From: Massariosphaeria phaeospora
Lineage: Eukaryota > Ascomycota > Dothideomycetes > Pleosporales
Assembly (NCBI GenBank): GCA_011032825.1
Contig: JAADJZ010000003.1
Location: forward strand, 558,001-622,000
Length of the DNA stretch: 64,000 nt
Direction: 5' to 3'
Positions within the stretch are counted from its first letter, which is position 1. Each line of letters begins with the position of its first letter. Below, in pieces: positions 10,259 through 21,308 of this stretch. The translations under genes and the position numbers were made by a program. Under the pieces are notes generated by a model that did no database searches, had not been told where the DNA came from, and was given only the letters and a program-made list of their open reading frames with translations.

Positions 10259-11846
10259 TCTTGCTGAAGTGCGGGATTTGCTTGCGGGTGCGGGTCGATG
10301 CTGCTGTGCGGGCGGCAGCGTAGGAGGGCGGTAGGGGAGAGAGAGTGAGGGAGTGAGGGAGTTGGGGGGGTTGGCGGGTGGTGCAGGTGGAGGGTCGTGG
10401 GAGAGACGATGGAGGTTTGGACAGGAAGTGCTTGGGTCGGGCGTCGGGCGTGGGTGCCTGCGCTGTTTGGCGAGCCACCGCCGACCGTCCTCACCTGCGA
10501 CCCGCGACCCGCGATTCCGCCGCCGCAGCAACGCAGCCCAGCAGCACCACGACAGCGACAGCGACAGCGACACCGCTGCAGCCCCAGGCAGACCGCACGC
10601 GCAGCCTGATTATTTACCTATCGCCAGCTCCATCTCTCTCCCTATCTGCGGTTCAGCAGTCGTGCAGCGCGCCCATGCCCGCTGCCCACGTCGTCCGCTG
10701 CTGCGCTGGCTGCCTGGCTTGGCCCCCGTCAGTGCCGCCCCTCTGGCACGTGAGCAGCCTGCGTCGGGACCGGACCCCTCGCCGGCATTCTACTCGTATC
10801 TATCCGTCGTCTTTCGCTATCGTGTCTGCTATCAACAACAAACATGTGTTGCCGCGTTGGCTGTTGCCCTCGCCCTGCCTCTGCCTCAGTCCCCGTCTAG
10901 GCAGTCACGCCCCCGCCGCCCCCGCCGCCCCCGCCGCCCCCAGAAACCGGGCTGTCACTGCCACTGCCCCTGCCCCTCTCCCCTCAGAGCCCTGCCAGCC
11001 AATCGCAGCCGCCTGGAACCAGCTAGACAACCGGACAGCTTCCACCCCCCCAAACAGCACAGCAACCGCCCCTGTAATTCATGTAACCTAGGCTTAGCAG
11101 TGTTGTTCTTCTGTTAACTTGTCATGTTGTTTGTTGTGCGTCTTGATTGACTGACTCTGCCATCTTGTTTTTCGGGCGTGCCTGCCGGGTGCCCTGCTTG
11201 TCTGAGACGGACAGACGCAGACGTCAAGTGGCGGCAGGCAGGCACGCAAGCACGCAAGCAGCACAATAAAGTATTGCACCATACAGCACTGTTGAAAACC
11301 CAATGCATCAGAGCCTCAGCTGCTAAGGTCGACGTGTTGTGACCGAAAAATCCCCTGAGATACTTCTCTCACTATCTACTACCGGTGGTAGTCACCAAGC
11401 AGACTCACTGGCCGCTATATATATCTACACCGTCCCCGTAACACTCTATCTGTGCACCCGTCCTGTCCACCGCAGGAAACCCCCCAATCATGCCGTACGC
11501 GCTCCCATCGTGGCTATGCCAACGCTGTAGCACTACTGCAACCTCATACCAAGTACCGAACCGAACCGAGCCGAGCAGGGTCTGGAAATGCATCTGCCGT
11601 CCATGATATCTTACTCTTACAATAGACTACTCGGGTCGTCTATGAATGATCTTACACTCTGGAGGGACCTGACGTGACCTGTGCTGTGCTGACCTCTGCT
11701 GGCCCGACTGTTGCAAACCACCTGGACCGTACCTCATGCCTTATGTCCACCACGGGCTTGCTGTCTGCCTCTGTCTCCGTGTCCATTTCCCTGACTGACT
11801 CAGCCCCCCTAGCCAATATACACACCTTCCATCCCAACTTCCCTCT
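10259..11846. other. Intergenic, GC-rich then plain
   Basis: This is the upstream region of the 14-3-3 gene and the 3' side of FMP32. A (CCCCCGCCG)n-like microsatellite lies at about 10908-10941 and a short CAGCGA repeat at about 10550-10575. Long frames at 10353-11117 are Pro/Arg/His-rich shadows of GC skew. No gene is supported. Confidence 0.5.
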
Positions 11847-12877
11847 TCACATGAGCAACCGCCAAACACCCAGCATGAGCGCCGCCGTACCCGTACACAC
11901 ACCCCTACGCACCCGTTAGCAAAGCCTCGCACACGCCTCCAACCCCCCCAGCACACATACATCAGCCACTGCAGCGTAGAGAACTTGACCGCCTCAAGCC
12001 GCTCGCGCAACTGCGCCGACTCCTGCTCAATACGCGTCTCCGTCTCCTTGAGCTTCAACTCCTGCACATTCGCCTCCTCACGTATACGACCCTTCTCCAA
12101 ATTCAAATCCAGCCTTACCGACGCCTGCGTGCGCTGTATCTCGTCGCGCAGGCGCGAGTTCAGCTTAGCGAGCTCGTTGGTGAGGCGCTCGTGCGAGGAG
12201 CGGGTAAGCGACGATTCGGTCGAGTCGGCCGTCATGAGCTCCGAGCGCAGTTTGGCGAAGTCGACTTTTTGCGTGTAGGTGGATTTCTCTTGGTCTTCGC
12301 GGAGCACCATGGTGCGCGTGAGGTTCTGGATGCTGCAGGCGGGGGCGGGGGGTTAGAAGGGCTGGACTTGGACTTGGGCGTGGGCATGGGCGTGTGGCTG
12401 CACGCACCTCTCCTCGATTACGTCGCTGAGCACCCGCATCATGCCTTCGGCTTGCTCTTCGGTGAAGCCTTCGTCTTTGAGGCGCTGGACGAACTTCAGC
12501 GTGTCGAAGTGGTGGTCTTTTGAGGGGGCTGCTGTGGCGCTGAAGGGGCGGCGGAAAGCTGGTGCAGAGCTGGGGCCGGCCGCGAAAGGAGGTAATGATT
12601 GCTGGAATCTCCGATTGGAAAACCGCTGGAGAGGTATCCTGGTGTGCTGTCTTGCTGCTGCTGGTTGTGAAGACGCTGCAAACGACCGGTGTCGCTTTGC
12701 CTCGAAGACTGCGCCAACCGTCGACGGAGTGAGGGTCTTCGCACCCCATGTGAGCTGCGGGAGAAGGAACCGTGGTATCGCCGTCGTCTGCAGCAAGGAG
12801 GCCGCCATGTCGCGCTTTGGGCGTGTAGTAATGTGCGCTTTGAGACGGGACGAAAGTTCGACGATGGCGTGCATCAT
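11847..12877 (-). CDS. FMP32: Mitochondrial coiled-coil protein, DUF1640 (Fmp32/MCUR1-like)
   Basis: Exons 12408-12877, 11961-12332 and 11847-11904 encode 299 aa; all phases close. The N-terminus is rich in Arg/Ser/Ala and looks like a mitochondrial presequence; a second good start is ATG 12808 (MAASLLQTT), which would give 276 aa. DUF1640 begins at HFDTLKFVQRLKDEGFTEEQAEG, followed by a long coiled coil. The last exon supplies the C-terminal membrane helix (TGTAALMLGVWRLLM). Relatives are inner-membrane proteins linked to cytochrome oxidase assembly in yeast and to calcium-uniporter regulation in animals. The first intron (75 bp) is G-rich. Confidence 0.88.
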
Positions 12878-14140
12878 CGCGCCAAGCAGACGTCTAGCGG
12901 GGGTCCGAGCACCCCATCAAGCTTAGTGGCATCTAGCCCTACGCATGCTCAATAGCACTTTATAACTCGAAGTCGATGTATTTTGAGAGTGATATTTCGT
13001 TTCCATAACTATATTCTCTCTGAAAATTGGAGCGCGAGCACGCCCTAAAGCCACAAATCGTGACAGACCCGAAGTAGATCGCATGCACAAACCCCTTCCC
13101 GCTGGCTATGCATCATGAACCGCCCACACGAAAAAGCACGAAGATGTAGCTCCCCCCCATATAAGACCCTCCTTTCTATCTGCCATACTCTAAGCTCGGA
13201 ACGATGACCGGGCCGTACTTCATAGGCGGACTGTACGGCCCTTCGTTCTGCACCATGAAGTCCACTGCGAGACTCAACTTTCCGCTTCCTTGGCCAGGCA
13301 CTGCTTGGCCGAACGTGCCGTTGACAATCTCCGGGTCGTAGATCACGCAAGCGACGTAGTTCCTTCGGCCCATTAGTCTCTTGTACTCCCGGGCCGTGCC
13401 ATTGACGTCCTGAGTGAAGATCTCCATCATGTCTTCCTTCGTGTCGGAGGGAGCATGGGTGCTGCGATGGCCGTTTGCCGGAACGTACAGCGCGCGATTG
13501 TTGTGGAGAAGGCGGAGAACGTAGTTGCTGGGTGGGGCGTTGACGACTGCTGACGAAATGATCTGGTACATGGTCTTATGATCCTGCGGCTTCGAGGGAT
13601 CATGAACAAGCCCAGCACCACAGCAATCGACACCGCCAGAGAAGAACGTCATACGAAGTGACTTGTTGTGAGAAATGCCTTGGAGTGTGCGGATGAGATA
13701 CGTGCGCTCAAGATCCTAGTCTTCTATTAGCAACTTGCAATCTGCAAGCCAGGATTTGTGAACGCACCTTGGATTCATGGGTCCACTGGTCTCTCAACTC
13801 ATCAAGGATATCGATGTCACCGAAAGGGCTCAGAACGCTGCTCATGAGTCCAGACTTGCCAATAGCCCTCTTAACCGAACTGAATCCGTCACCGACCACA
13901 GACTTTGCGCCCACCACACCAGCAACTGAACTCGTTACCTTTCCGAGCATGTTGAAAGTGCCGGTGACAGCCTTCTTGCCAGTCGCCATGCCACTAGCGA
14001 AATGCTCCATTGATTCGAGACGAGGATACACGACCGGTACCGGGATCATCCAGATGCAATGTTGTACACTGGACGGCAGTGTGGCTACTTTCGGGAACAA
14101 GCCCTGGTAGGTTGGACCGTTCATGACTTGGTGCGGGTTC

Positions 14141-14148
14141 CGCTCAGA
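14141..14148. repeat. Left hAT target-site duplication
   Basis: CGCTCAGA immediately precedes the left terminal inverted repeat and is identical to 17243-17250. Confidence 0.93.
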
Positions 14149-17100
14149 CAGACTTGTCAACAATCCGTCCAATCCAATCCGGGTCCCCGGATTGAATGGA
14201 TTGACAAGAAATCTCTCCTGGATTGGATTGAATGGATTGTTTAGGGATTTGGGGGGTGGACGGATTGATAGATTGGATGGATTGATTAGTAAGCTAACTA
14301 TTGGTGAATTGCCCAATATATTCGTCGATCTCATGGATAGTGATATCGTACGTGTTCGTAGGTTTGTAAGGCGTTTTGAAGCGCTCAATCCCAAGGCGTT
14401 TCCAGGATCGGAGGCTCTGTAAAGCGGATAGTAAATCTGGCCTCATATTGAGTCTCCGTACGCCTAAAAGATCAGCCAATTCACTAAAAGTCCTCTCACA
14501 ATCGGCTGCTGAGGCTGGGATACTCAATATATTCATAGCAAACCGCGCCAAAACAGGGTATTGATGCTCCTTTGACAACCAGTAGGCAATTGGCAGCTGA
14601 GCAAGCTTGTGAGCTGGATCAATTGGTTTCTCCGCGCTCCAGAGCTCATACTCGTCAGTAATCTCCTCCGCAATCTCCGCCTCTCTCATAGAGGCTAGCA
14701 TAAACTCAGTACGGTTGACGGCGTAGTCAAAACGTTGCCGCTTAGCAGGCGGCGGCGTAGCTGAATCGGCGGCGGCGATTTTAGATGCTAGCTTAGCGCC
14801 CGCCCAAAGTGATTGAAAGCCTTTGTTGTTTGCCTCTAGCCACCCCTCGCGGGGATGGGGGCCATCTACGTCATCGTATTCGGCGGGTACTCGCCAGGCA
14901 GTATCGATAAAGTTTTTGTACGCTGGGTGGAGGCGTAGGGCACAGTAATACGCCGGGGCGTCTTTGAATTTGGCGTAGTATTTTTCCAGCTTACTAATAG
15001 CGAGATTGAGGTTTGTTTTGACGTGATCCTCAGGCGCGTCAGGATCGTTGTAATCCACTGCCTCTACGCGATCCTGTTGAGCCTGTAGCGTAGCGAGGAG
15101 CCACTCAAACGTAGGGATAACCTCCCAAATCGCGCCGTGGCGACCAGCCTTGCCCCGACCTTCGAGCCAGCTAGTCGCCTCCTTGAAAGGCTTGAGCAAC
15201 TCGATATACTCAGTAATAGTAGCCCAATCTTTGCCAGTAAGCCCTCCCTCACGTATATACAGGCGTGGCTGGCTGGCCTCCGGAGGGCGAGCTCCCGCCC
15301 GAGATCGCTGTCGGTTTGCGGGGCGGTTGCTCTCGCCGATTTTGTAGCCCATATAATCGTCCAGAGGCACCCTGAGGTCGACGGCGCGCTCAAACGTATC
15401 GTAGTAAGAGTTCTAGCGAGTTTTGACTGGCTTTTTGAGTTCTCTTGGCGTAAAGTTCGTGAGATTTAGCGACGTTGCCTCATCTCGCTGGTATCCCTCC
15501 AAAAGCTCGCGCGCCTGCGGCGTACAGATTGAGGCGATGACATCAAACAGTACGCCTAGCGGGCCAGCTTTGCGCCACTCGTTCATGTACTGTTCCTCTG
15601 CCTGGGGCGAGTTAGCAGGTGCTGCGCGAGAGACGGCGGCAGGAAGGGAAAGGGCAATACGTACTACTAAATTCTCCTGCGAGTTCTCAAACGCGTCGCG
15701 ATCCTGGCCAAAGATAACGTTTTGGGCAGCGAGATTGAGTATATGGCAGCTGCAGCGCAATCTCCGGTGGCTCGGGTTGAAGCCGTACTCCTCCGCTAGC
15801 TCGTTGACGGCAGTATCGTTGTTTGTCGCGTTATCAAGCACAAAGTAACCTAGGGCTTCTTTTCGTATATGAAACCGGTGGAGAGTTGAGCTCACGATTG
15901 CTGCGATATTTGAACCAGAGTGGTCGCCCGATAGCGTCGGCAGGCCAAGGAAGTAATCTACTTGTTGACCCGCTGCGTTCAAGTGGTGTACGCAGATTCC
16001 GGTAATAGCGCGTTTGCCGCCGTATGAGGTCCAGTTGTCAAAGGATACGTGTATAGCGGATTTGGCTGCCTTTATGTAGCTCACGACGGCGGGTAGGTAG
16101 GCGTTGTATTCATCTATAATGTGCGACCGGAGAGTGTTGTGGCTGCTCCACAAAACGCGCTCAGCGAGCGGATTAGCAGCCTTGATCATATCTCGAAAGG
16201 CAGGCACCTCTACAACGCGCAGAGCTTGGTTATCAGCAGCCACCCACTCGATAAGCGCCTGCTGAAAAGCGGGCGCCGAAAAGGTATCGGCGACGGCGTT
16301 TGCTACCTCTTGACTCACATCAACGCCCTGTCGCTGTAGGGCGGAGATGATAGATGCCTCCTTCTTGAACCGAATTGGGCCATCTTTGCCGACTCCGTGG
16401 CCAGGTCGCCGCGCCTCGAGGTGCCGATGGATAGCAGAGGTTGAAGTTGCCACTTTAAACAGCCCGTTTTGCTTGTGTATATGGCAGTATTTGCACAGCC
16501 AATACAGCGCTTCATGCTTGCGATGGTATACGCGCCAGCCGTATTGAAAAACCCAGCTTGTTAAGGCACGTTTAGCAGCGTATTGAGGCTTCTGTAAATT
16601 AGGTACGCGCGACCAAACAAGGCCTTCATAGTCCTCATCATCGTCGGCGGAGGCAGAGACAGCGAGAGGATCGAGATCGAGTGGCGCGTCAGATGTTGAC
16701 TGTGCATCGGTTGCCTGGTACGAGGAGGCTGCGCCGGCGGCGTTTTGCGTGGACTGGGAGTCAAGGACCCGCCCAAATACTTCATTAAGCTGCTGATTCA
16801 TCTGCGAGGTCAGTTTGGGCGAAAAATCGCGATAAACATACGTACTTTCGTGGGTGTGGGCGAACGTAGTGAGTGCGCGTTAATCTCAGCGCGTCGAAAA
16901 TCTTGGGTCGCGAGATATTTCGGGGCGGCGTAATCGATTTTCCGGGGCGGCTAGGCCTAATACGGCCGGTTGAGCGAGGGCGAGAAAGTAATTTTACAGG
17001 ATTCGAACTGGAGAGTATATTATATTTTATATTTTTACGCCTCCGCTAGCTATCAACACCTAGAATCTTGAAGGACCTCTGTACGCAAAACAATCAATCC

Positions 17101-17242
17101 GTAAACAATCCGTCCAATCAATCTGGGACCTCTGGATTGAATGGATTGCTAGTAATCAAGGTCTCGGATTGATTGGACGGATTGCTTATTAATCAATCCG
17201 TCCAATCAATCTGTCAATCCGGACGGATTGTTGACAAGTCTG
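14149..17242 (-). mobile_element. hAT-family DNA transposon, 3,094 bp
   Basis: The ends are a perfect 22-bp inverted repeat (14149-14170 and 17221-17242, starting CAGACTTGTCAACAATCC). Both ends are flanked by the direct repeat CGCTCAGA (14141-14148 and 17243-17250), the 8-bp target duplication typical of hAT elements. Both subterminal regions are packed with AATCCGTCC / GGATTGAATGGATTG-like motifs in both orientations, probably transposase binding sites. Inside is one transposase gene on the minus strand. Perfect ends and duplication suggest a recent insertion. Confidence 0.95.
14294..16801 (-). pseudogene. hAT transposase with one in-frame TAG
   Basis: The frame spans 836 codons from ATG 16801 and is interrupted only by TAG at 15413-15415 (codon 463); both halves are in the same frame. 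A BED-type zinc finger lies at residues 101-135 (Cys103, Cys106, then His125/His127 and His135). The RNase H-like core follows (HVSFDNWTSYGGKRAI, then FVLDNATNNDTAVNELAEEY). The hAT dimerisation domain is near the C-terminus (ADCERTFSELADLLGVRRLN from about 766). The stop fits CAG to TAG, a C-to-T change in a CpA context. Unless read through, only an N-terminal 462-aa piece is made. Confidence 0.88.
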
Positions 17243-17250
17243 CGCTCAGA
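17243..17250. repeat. Right hAT target-site duplication
   Basis: CGCTCAGA immediately follows the right terminal inverted repeat. Removing one copy together with the element rejoins the phosphatase reading frame. Confidence 0.93.
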
Positions 17251-20081
17251 GCGAGTATCTGGGCCGACGACGACCACGCAAGGGCCAAGATATTTCATAA
17301 AGTGCCATCCAGTCCCTGTAATCGTAAAGAGATCGATATCATTGTTGACATTGCGGAGGATCTCAAGTGTCGTATGGTGTTGAAACAGCAGGTACATCTC
17401 AATGCCCACCCTGCCGATGTTCTTGAACATGTTAGAGAACTGCATATACTCTGGGTATGATCCGAAGCCATCGAAGCTGCACAAGCGTTAGTGGTGTTGT
17501 CAGCACTTTCACGATATGGTAAGATCTTACATGTCGTGGTCATCCAGCGACAGAATATGCGGAATCTGTGCAAATGCCTCTCTCAGATGCATCTGATCAA
17601 AGTGGCTGGTGTAGTAATGGAAGTAAGCGTGGCAGACTTCCTCTTCATGTTTGGCAGTCCAGGGTGCGTTCTTGCGAGTCTCTTTGCCGCTTGTGCCCGT
17701 CCACTGTTTCAGTAATGGAATCTCCTTCCACATTCGGTCGGCATATATCTGTCCGCCTAGACCTAACTGCACGTGGAAACCGCCACACTCGGTGTTCTTT
17801 TGAAGAATATCTTTCCACATTAACCCCACCCCGCCGATCTTGGTCCTCTCATTGGCATTGATACTGAGCGCAAAGTCATTCCCTGAGTGAGCAATGAAAC
17901 GCCAGCTGGTCTCTTGACGTCCTGCAACAAGGAACTCGAAACGAGTGCACCCCAAGTGCGAAGTGATCGCGTATGTCCATTTCGAGGAGTGCTCATCTTC
18001 CATCTTCAGGTCGACATCATAGCGATAAAAGGTCCAGGACTGATGCTTGTAGATAGGGTTGGCCTTAAGTTGACGTGGGTTGGGAGATAAATCCACGCTC
18101 TGGTGGATATGGATCGTCGGAGGGTGAGGCGTGTTCGTGACGAGGAGAATCGACCCGAGCCACAATCCTCGCTCGATATCCATATTCGTGTACCTGAGAT
18201 ATGGACCGAAATAGACGCCATTAGTAGGATTGATCTTGTACATATCCACACCTGCGACGGGCGGGGGTCCGGTAAAGCCGGCCGCAGTCGGCGTAGCAAT
18301 TGCGGTCATGCCTAGTGAATCTCCAGCGAAAGCTGCTGTCTGTGTTGGAAATCCGGGCGATGCTAAAGGTGCCTTTCCGAATCCCGGAGACGTCAACGGA
18401 TTAACAAAAGAACTGGCAGGTGACATGGGCTCGTTCAAATTCAGGGGAGTAGGGCCCTTGGGAAACTCCCACTGTGTGGACTGGGTAGGCAGATGGATGT
18501 AGTAATATTGACCTGAACTCGGATCGAGATGCGCGATCCAGCCTTCCGGTAGAGGTGGCGGCGAAGCAGGACCTGGCCCGGGCGCCGGTGCTGGACTCGG
18601 CGTTGTGGCATGTTGCGTTTGTTGTTGTTGCTGATGGTGAGGGAATTGGCTTGCAGTGGGCGTTGGAGAAATCACCCCAGACGGGGGTTGGGGTGACGGG
18701 CCCATTTGCTGAAGCGGACGCGCATCGTTCGCGAATGCAGGGTGCTGCTGGACGTTGGGGTCACTCATAGCTCCAGCTCCAGCTTGCGGTGTAGGTGAAG
18801 TGATGTTCTGATTGCGCTTCTCGTTGGGGTAGATTGAAGAACCTGCAGCGGCCGTCGGGTGAGTGATGCTCGAATAGGCAGGGGGAGGCTCTTCACTAAT
18901 ATTCATGCGTCCAAGATCCTGCGCTAGAGGATGTTCTGGAGGCACGTTCGTAGTCGGCGCGGGAGTGATGCTAGTAGGAACTTGTGGGAGAGGAGCTTGC
19001 GGAGGGCTGCTCGATGCTCCTACCTGGTCCATACCCTGGTACACAGCCGGAGGACCGTGGGGTTGGCTGCCAGGCTGCTCAGTCGGCGTCCAAGGTCTCC
19101 TGGGAGGCATTTGCTGAGGTGGAGGGGAGGAGAGGGCCGGCCGAGGCTGAGCATTGGCATAAACTTGGTTTCTCTGGGTCGCAGCTGCGTTCTGTGCGGT
19201 TTGCGCCTGCAGGTTGGTGAGGGTGGATGAGCCCGCAATCCCTGCAGCAGCGAATCGGGCCTCGATCCCGCCACCGGGAGGGGGATGATAGGGGTTTCCG
19301 GCGGAGGTGGCGAGCCTCGCTGCGCTCTCGTTGTTGATGTGGATGCTGTCGAGCTCAACCGATTGACGCCACCAGGGTTGGGGATCTTGAGCGCCTCCTC
19401 TGCTGGCTGCGAGGCACCTGCGCCAGTATTTGGGGGCGGCCAGTACTGCTGGTGGTAGTCTGGAAAAGGATTTGGGTCTGCGCTGGGCTTGCGCTGTGGT
19501 GCGCGTTGGAATAAGCCCTCCTTGTCAGGTGTCTCTGGGCCAGGAGATTCTGGGAGTGGTTTGGGCGCAGTGCCTCTCCGCTCTGCCAGTCTCGACGGTT
19601 GTATGGATCCATCTGTCGCCCTGCCAGGCCCGCCATATCCAGACACTGTCGGCCGGTTTGGGTCGTTGGCATCAAATCTCGCACGCGAGGCTGGCGAACT
19701 CGGGCTGGGCCCTGTCGCGTTCGACCCCCGCCTTCGCCTGTCGACGTCTGGTGGAGTAGCATTCCGTGCCGCCCGCTCCCTCTCGCTCAGAGGAGTGTAT
19801 CTTCCTTGGCCCAGCGTCGGCGCCTTCAACGGTCGGTCATCCGGGTAGGGTAGCGGGACAGTCGGGGGACTCGTGGGTGGCGCTGGGAATGTTGGCATAG
19901 GCGGAGGGCGCGAAAAAGCAGGTTGACTCGAGCTGCCTGCTGAGTCTGTTCGTGGTGGCGGGCTCTTCGATGCCGATTCCCTCTTGTGGATCTTTAGGGG
20001 CTCGACGATGGGTGTTTCTGGCGTCTCCGTCGGCCGCATGAACAGCTCCTCCTCAGGCCGGCCCAGCTTGCGGCCCTCCAT

Positions 20082-21308
20082 GACGGCTTATGGGTTTATA
20101 TATCGCTCGGCTCGACGTGTAGGATGGCCAACAGCGACAGGCGTGGGCTTATTTTTGGCGACGGGTGCAGGTCGACGGGTGGATGCGCGGCAGGAAACGT
20201 AGAGGGGGCTGCTTGCGGGGCAGATCGATATATGACGCTGCTGGCTGACACGGGTCAAGTGAACTGGCAGACAGCTGCGCGTCCTCAGTGACCGGTCAGT
20301 GTATGTCGGCCGATGGAGCTGGAAGATGGCAAAGCCGCTGGTTTCTGCGCTGCCCGAGGCGAAGCTGGCTGACTTACGTATGCTGCTCCATGGCTCGCTC
20401 CTGCAAGACGTCGAGTATTGGGCCTGCAGCTCGAGACCACGCTCACCAGGGCTCACCCTCGAGCGCGCCCGTGGCTAGCAGACCGCTGATTGGGCCGCCA
20501 GCCCATCTAAGCGCGCTCTCCTCGAATTGCTGGATGTCCATCACACTTGGCGGCGCATGGCGGGCTCCGCTCTAGACGTCCCGTTCCTGACTGGAGGCAT
20601 TCTTGCTCGATGCCCTCGAGAGACGTGGGCGGCGCTTGGGGCCCTCGGGTGGTTGCAGCCCTCTTCGACTCCCAGACATCGCCGGCGCAAGGGGGGGCCC
20701 GACACGGACAGTGTGCTCTCCACCGCTGGCTATGCACCGCCTGATTCCATCTTCGAGACATCTCCATTAAATATATCTCGGATCCGTTCCTTCCCTGTTT
20801 CTCCAGCCATGTGGGAGATCGGCGCAGTCAAGCTTACTACCCGTGGACTGGTTCCGTGTCGTCAGGCCCCTGGCGTCTGACAGCTCTGTCCCGTGGTCGA
20901 CATCCACGCACATCGTCAGAACATCAACAACATCCTCTGAGCTCTAGACTTGATTGTCAGGGCCGCACACAGGACATGCGCGCTTTCGCCCATTGCGTTA
21001 GGTAGCGTCCGCTTCGGCGCATCGTATTCGGTAAAGGATGAAGCCACAACGTACGGCTGAGGCCAGGCCTTGAGGGCTTGAATACGGGCTCAGGTCAACC
21101 TTCTTCAAACCCCTCTGACCGTCTTAAATCCGGCAATTTCTGTTCGTCGCGCTTCATTTCTTCATCTACGCCCCATAAAATACGTGTAATTTCATCCCTC
21201 TCTGCTGCAACTCCCATTTTTTTGGTCTTAATCGCTCTGCTGTGTACGTGGGAGTTCGGGCCCCCAAAACGACAGGCCGACCTACTTCTTTTACGAAGGT
21301 AATCCACG
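20082..21308. other. Intergenic between divergent genes
   Basis: About 1.2 kb lies between the phosphatase start and the Q/P-rich gene. The frames in it are short and unrecognised. Pyrimidine-rich DNA just before 21309 fits a fungal promoter and leader. I see nothing else. Confidence 0.5.

Larger units (their letters stand above)
13176..20081 (-). pseudogene. PhoD-like phosphatase with WW domain, broken by hAT insertion and frameshift
   Basis: Segments 17531-20081, 17251-17476 plus 13768-14148, and 13176-13715 form one gene of about 1,230 codons. It has a disordered Pro/Ser/Arg-rich N-terminus, a WW domain (LPEGWIAHLDPSSGQ near 18540 to QWEFPKGP), then the PhoD_2 catalytic domain, with DDHD at the end of exon 1 continuing IFDGFGSYP in exon 2. 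Two defects are visible. A 3.1-kb hAT element sits inside the catalytic exon at DTRSER. One G is missing from the run 19280-19284: RGSPPPPETPII is in one frame and GGGIEARFAAAGIAG in the next, and adding one base makes all exon phases agree. Without the element and the shift the reading would be continuous. The family is metallophosphatase-like; its substrate is unknown. Confidence 0.85.

Noticed and set aside
10353..11117. A 254-codon plus-strand frame upstream of the 14-3-3 gene
   Set aside because: It is Pro/Arg/His-rich with microsatellite runs and no recognisable domain, and a rival frame overlaps it; compositional artefact.
16985..17005. Possible tRNA T-arm-like sequence (GTTCGAATC on the minus strand)
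   Set aside because: No matching acceptor or anticodon arms were found, and it lies inside the hAT element.
14149..17242. The transposon's two coding halves as two separate genes
   Set aside because: They share one frame, are separated only by a single TAG, and together match one full-length hAT transposase.
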